Source: Pseudomonas quercus (GTDB lineage: Bacteria; Pseudomonadota; Gammaproteobacteria; Pseudomonadales; Pseudomonadaceae). From it: a stretch of 64,000 nt of DNA. Location: NCBI RefSeq assembly GCF_012033695.1, contig NZ_JAAVJI010000006.1, positions 124,001 through 188,000 of the forward strand, read 5' to 3'. Below the pieces are notes generated by a model. That model saw only the letters and a program-made list of their open reading frames with translations, had not been told where the DNA came from and did not search any database. Shown here piece after piece: positions 62,973-64,000 of the stretch (within the stretch, counting starts at the first letter, position 1; each line of letters starts with the position of its first letter). The translations under genes were made by a program, and so were the position numbers.

Positions 62973-64000
62973 TTACTCTTCTTTTTCGTGGTGGGCTTCA
63001 AACAACAGGAAGGAACGGCCGGTCACCATGAACTCGCTGCCGAAGTCGATAGGCTCGTTCTCGCGCAGGTCTGGCCGATTGGTATCGACCAAGCAGTTCC
63101 AATGCTTGCCCTGTGGCACCTCAGGCAACTTGAAGTTGACGACATCGTGGTGAGCGTTCACTACGATAAACAGCGTGGCGTCATCACCGCGTTTCCGAAT
63201 CCCCGTTGGCTGCGCACGGCCGTCCAACAACATACCCAAGGCGCGGCCATGAGCTTCGCCCCATTGTTCCGGGGTCATTTCATTGCCCTGAGGGTCCAGC
63301 CAGGTCACATCCTTCACACCCAGTTCTTCATTGTAGGTGCCGACAAGGAAACGATTGCGACGAAGCATGGGGTAGGTGGCGCGCAACTTGGTCAAACGGC
63401 GAACGAACTTGAGCAGCGCTGCGCCATCTTCGTCCAGGTCCCAGTTGATCCAGCCGATTTCGCTGTCCTGGCAATACGCATTGTTATTGCCGCCTTGGGT
63501 ACGGGCAAATTCATCGCCCGCCACGATCATGGGTGTGCCTTGAGAGAACAGCAAGGTCGCAAAGAAGTTACGCATTTGACGCAAGCGCAGCTCGACGATC
63601 TCGCGATCATCGGTCTCGCCCTCTACGCCATGGTTCCAGGACATGTTGTTACTGCTGCCGTCCTGGTTGTTTTCGTCGTTGGCCTCGTTATGCTTCTCGT
63701 TGTAAGACACCAGGTCTTTCATCGTGAAGCCGTCGTGGGCGGTGATGAAGTTCACAGAGCTGAAGGGGCGGCGGCCACGGTGGTTGAACAGTTCGCCGGA
63801 ACCGGTCATGTGGGAGGCAAAGTCTGCCAGCTTGCCGTCGTCGCCTTTCCAGAACGCACGTACGGTGTCGCGGAACTTGTCGTTCCATTCGGCCCAGCCT
63901 GGGGCAAAGTGGCCAACCTGGTAGCCACCCGGGCCGCAATCCCACGGTTCGGCAATCAGTTTCACTGAGCGAAGTACCGGGTCCTGGCGGCAGGCCACCA
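62973..64000 (-). CDS. glgX: Glycogen debranching enzyme GlgX, C-terminal part (5' end outside window)
   Basis: This isoamylase-type debranching enzyme cleaves alpha-1,6 branches of the storage glucan. About the last 340 residues are present. They include LIAEPWDCGPGGYQVG (acid/base Glu region), FITAHDGFTMKDLVSYNEKH, the GDEFARTQGGNNNAYCQD segment typical of GlgX, and the C-terminal beta domain. The start and N-terminal CBM48 domain lie beyond the right edge. It opposes the glgE-treS-glgB operon in direction. Confidence 0.93.
   Translation of the reverse strand, partial: VACRQDPVLRSVKLIAEPWDCGPGGYQVGHFAPGWAEWNDKFRDTVRAFWKGDDGKLADFASHMTGSGELFNHRGRRPFSSVNFITAHDGFTMKDLVSYNEKHNEANDENNQDGSSNNMSWNHGVEGETDDREIVELRLRQMRNFFATLLFSQGTPMIVAGDEFARTQGGNNNAYCQDSEIGWINWDLDEDGAALLKFVRRLTKLRATYPMLRRNRFLVGTYNEELGVKDVTWLDPQGNEMTPEQWGEAHGRALGMLLDGRAQPTGIRKRGDDATLFIVVNAHHDVVNFKLPEVPQGKHWNCLVDTNRPDLRENEPIDFGSEFMVTGRSFLLFEAHHEKEE

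Noticed and set aside
1..64000. CRISPR arrays, tRNA or rRNA genes, replication origins, prophage structural genes
   Set aside because: None was seen on either strand. Repeats found are short and local.

Overview
The window is about 60% GC chromosomal DNA of a Pseudomonas. The gene order sthA - glpQ-type phosphodiesterase - PilZ - lolCDE - CBS - queF - mlaA - rssB/rssC - tal - dusA is a pseudomonad core block. The trehalose/glucan block at the right end (glgE, treS-maltokinase fusion, glgB, glgX) is also typical of the genus. A consensus hrp box in front of one gene suggests a plant-associated lineage with a Hrp type III secretion system (P. syringae complex, P. cichorii or a similar group). 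The species cannot be fixed from this window.

Layout. (1) 1-12435: housekeeping core covering redox balance, lipoprotein sorting, outer-membrane lipid asymmetry, queuosine synthesis, a general-stress anti-sigma module, the pentose phosphate pathway and tRNA dihydrouridylation. (2) 12436-14509: a decayed islet at the 5' end of dusA. It holds an integrase N-terminal remnant with GTACCAGT repeats, a broken IS3-type orfA, and an AT-richer gene (13248-14168) for a small protein-kinase-like protein preceded by a hrp box. This is the best candidate for a new biological system here: an unrecognised or HopBF1/OspG-like type III effector kinase. (3) 14510-35288: accessory catabolism. It contains guanidinobutyrase/agmatinase, a hydroxyacid dehydrogenase, adducin-type aldolase-fold proteins, several LysR regulators, and an argininosuccinate-lyase paralogue with its own amino-acid ABC transporter, two NodB-fold hydrolases and an MmgE/PrpD protein. 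A LexA-boxed pair follows (small unknown gene plus orphan Phd/YefM-like antitoxin), then a GST, an MFS exporter, and a second transport/catabolic unit with a permease-ATPase fusion, an Fe(II)/2-oxoglutarate dioxygenase and another aldolase-fold protein. (4) 35324-40964: a yjfI-yjfJ(PspA)-rhomboid-yjfK-yjfL-yjfM-yjfC envelope-stress operon. (5) 40983-47553: a PL7-like alginate-lyase homologue without a signal peptide, and a tightly coupled operon of GT2, NodS-type methyltransferase, PIG-L deacetylase and acyl-CoA-dehydrogenase-like genes. These lie behind an amino-acid/opine-type ABC transporter whose ATPase gene seems reduced to a fragment. (6) 47982-53806: diguanylate cyclase, acetyltransferase, an APS-kinase-like/TPR fusion and two acyl-CoA catabolism genes (valine type). 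(7) 54005-64000: a small proline-rich protein gene and the GlgE-pathway cluster, ending inside glgX.

How parts work together. TreS interconverts trehalose and maltose, its fused maltokinase makes maltose-1-phosphate, GlgE polymerises it, GlgB branches the glucan and GlgX debranches it. LolCDE and MlaA both serve outer-membrane integrity. RssB/RssC form a partner-switching pair. Three separate amino-acid-type ABC systems suggest a broad appetite for guanidino, opine or amino-acid-like plant compounds.

All calls are from reading the sequence. No database search was run.
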